DNA of 6,427 bases. Origin: a bacterium. Its GTDB lineage: Bacteria > Spirochaetota > Spirochaetia > Treponematales > Rectinemataceae. Every line of letters starts with the position of its first letter. Position 1 is the stretch's first letter. The translations under genes were made by a program, and so were the position numbers. The stretch covers positions 1 through 6,427 of the forward strand of contig JAKALZ010000113.1 in assembly GCA_021813065.1 (NCBI GenBank), written 5' to 3'. The notes beneath the pieces were generated by a model. That model did no database searches, had not been told where the DNA came from, and worked only from the letters and a program-made list of their open reading frames with translations. This document shows, in pieces, positions 5,550-6,427 of the stretch.

Positions 5550-6427
5550 ACAAAAAAGCGCTGCGCGCCGACAGCATGCTGCTCCTGACCTCGATTGTGT
5601 GGGGATTCGCGTTTGTGGCGCAACGGGTGGGGATGGAGCATATCGGCCCTTTTACGTTCAATGGTATTCGCTTCGCGCTGGGGAGCCTGAGCCTGCTGCC
5701 GCTGATACGCTTCCTTGGAAAGCAGAAGCGCACGCCGACGCGGCTGGTTGATCGGCGATTCTTCATCTTTGGCTCCCTCGCCGCGGGCGCGGTGCTCTTT
5801 ATCGCCGCGTCACTGCAGCAAATCGGGATTCAGTACACTACCGCGGGGAAGGCTGGCTTTCTGACGGGGCTCTATGTGGTGCTTGTGCCGATCGCAGGGA
5901 TCGCGCTGGGCCACAGAACAGGGCTCCCCACCTGGATCGGGGCGGTTCTGGCAGCGGCCGGCATGTATGTGCTGAGCGCGCCGGGCAACCTGGGAAAGTT
6001 CAACCCGGGCGATCTGCTCGTGATTGTCGGGGCGTTCTTTTGGACAGCCCATGTGCTTGTTATCGACTACCTGTCGCGGCAGATCGATCCCCTCAAGCTC
6101 GCCTCGGCGCAGTTCGCCTGGTGTGCGCTGTTTTCGATGGTGGTGGCAGCGATCGCCGAACCGCTCTCGCTTATGGCGATCTGGCAGGCCGCCGTGCCGA
6201 TACTGTACGGCGGACTCGCGTCTGTCGGGGTCGGTTACACGCTCCAGGTGGTCGCCCAGCGAGACGCGCCGCCGGCGCACTCCTCGATTCTCATGAGCCT
6301 CGAAGGTGTCTTCGCGACAATTGGAGGAATCCTGCTCCTCGCCGAGCCAGCTGGCTTTCGAAACATCGCCGGCTCGATTCTCATGCTGTCCGGCATGATC
6401 GCGACGCAGTGGGACGTGATTTTCAGA
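5546..6427 (+). CDS. EamA/DMT-family transporter (RhaT/YdcZ-like drug/metabolite exporter), 3' end open
   Basis: The frame from ATG 5546 stays open to the last base, giving 294 codons without a stop. An integral membrane protein with about ten helices in two five-helix halves, each an EamA repeat. First half: TSIVWGFAFVAQRVGMEHIGP (15-35), FTFNGIRFALGSLSLLP (36-52), GAVLFIAASLQQIGIQYTTAG (81-101), KAGFLTGLYVVLVPI (102-116). Second half: GDLLVIVGAFFWTAHVLVIDYLS (155-177), GGLASVGVGYTLQVVAQRDAPP (222-243), HSSILMSLEGVFATIGGILLLAEP (245-268), GSILMLSGMIATQWD (276-290). The WGFAFVAQ start, the LQVVAQ and the S-L-E-G-V-F motifs are typical. Members are normally about 290-300 residues, so the stop is probably within a few codons beyond the window. 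GAGG at 5533-5536 precedes the ATG, which overlaps the upstream stop. Substrate unknown: exporters or importers of metabolites and amino acids both occur in the family. Confidence 0.92.
   Translation, partial: MNKKALRADSMLLLTSIVWGFAFVAQRVGMEHIGPFTFNGIRFALGSLSLLPLIRFLGKQKRTPTRLVDRRFFIFGSLAAGAVLFIAASLQQIGIQYTTAGKAGFLTGLYVVLVPIAGIALGHRTGLPTWIGAVLAAAGMYVLSAPGNLGKFNPGDLLVIVGAFFWTAHVLVIDYLSRQIDPLKLASAQFAWCALFSMVVAAIAEPLSLMAIWQAAVPILYGGLASVGVGYTLQVVAQRDAPPAHSSILMSLEGVFATIGGILLLAEPAGFRNIAGSILMLSGMIATQWDVIFR

Noticed and set aside
5810..6280. Minus-strand frame opposite the transporter, and a plus-strand frame at 6024-6296
   Set aside because: Both overlap a continuous membrane-protein frame with ten helices and EamA motifs; their translations are low-complexity Arg-rich.
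1..6427. tRNA/rRNA genes, CRISPR repeats, insertion sequences
   Set aside because: No cloverleaf-like segments, no regularly spaced repeats, no transposase motifs or terminal inverted repeats were seen; nearly all sequence is accounted for by protein genes.

Overview
The window is a compact, moderately GC-rich, single-strand bacterial locus: seven genes on the + strand, with gaps of at most 62 nt or ATGA overlaps within each gene group. The organism cannot be named from the sequence. The signal peptide of the binding protein (Lys-Lys start, ending VFA-Q), TRAP-based uptake and SIS/NagB-type enzymes next to a GntR-family regulator would fit a heterotrophic spirochaete or a Gram-negative-like Firmicute. 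This is a low-confidence guess.

Region 1 (about 2-4981) reads as one carbohydrate-utilisation operon. It begins with the C-terminal part of a GntR/FadR-type regulator (the 5' end lies outside the window). Next is a complete TRAP transporter in the order binding protein (dctP), large permease (dctM), small permease (dctQ). Then come a SIS-domain sugar isomerase-like protein, whose start overlaps the dctQ stop, and a divergent NagB-like (glucosamine-6-phosphate deaminase fold) protein. The expected logic is that the regulator senses a sugar-derived ligand, the TRAP system imports an anionic solute, and the two cytoplasmic enzymes carry out early catabolic steps. A GC-rich hairpin between dctP and dctM probably separates the expression level of the binding protein from that of the membrane subunits.

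The most interesting point is that both enzymes look altered at the positions that hold a sugar phosphate in their better-known relatives. The SIS protein has NAYGIN where a serine-rich phosphate loop is usual. The NagB-like protein keeps the catalytic Asp and the Asp-Gly-His motif but, by eye, lacks the phosphate-loop Thr, the phosphate Arg and the phosphate Lys. TRAP transporters deliver unphosphorylated solutes and no kinase is visible here. The locus may therefore encode an isomerase/deaminase-like route acting on an unphosphorylated (amino)sugar or sugar acid. This is inference and needs structural alignment.

Region 2 (4982-5159) is a 178-nt non-coding spacer with a consensus TTGACA box and four copies of the hexamer AGGATA/TATCCT. 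It probably separates two transcription units.

Region 3 (5160-6427) holds a small protein resembling the LpdD-like prenylated-flavin chaperone family, translationally coupled through ATGA to an EamA/DMT-type ten-helix transporter. The transporter reading frame is still open at the window end and is almost certainly near its natural C-terminus.
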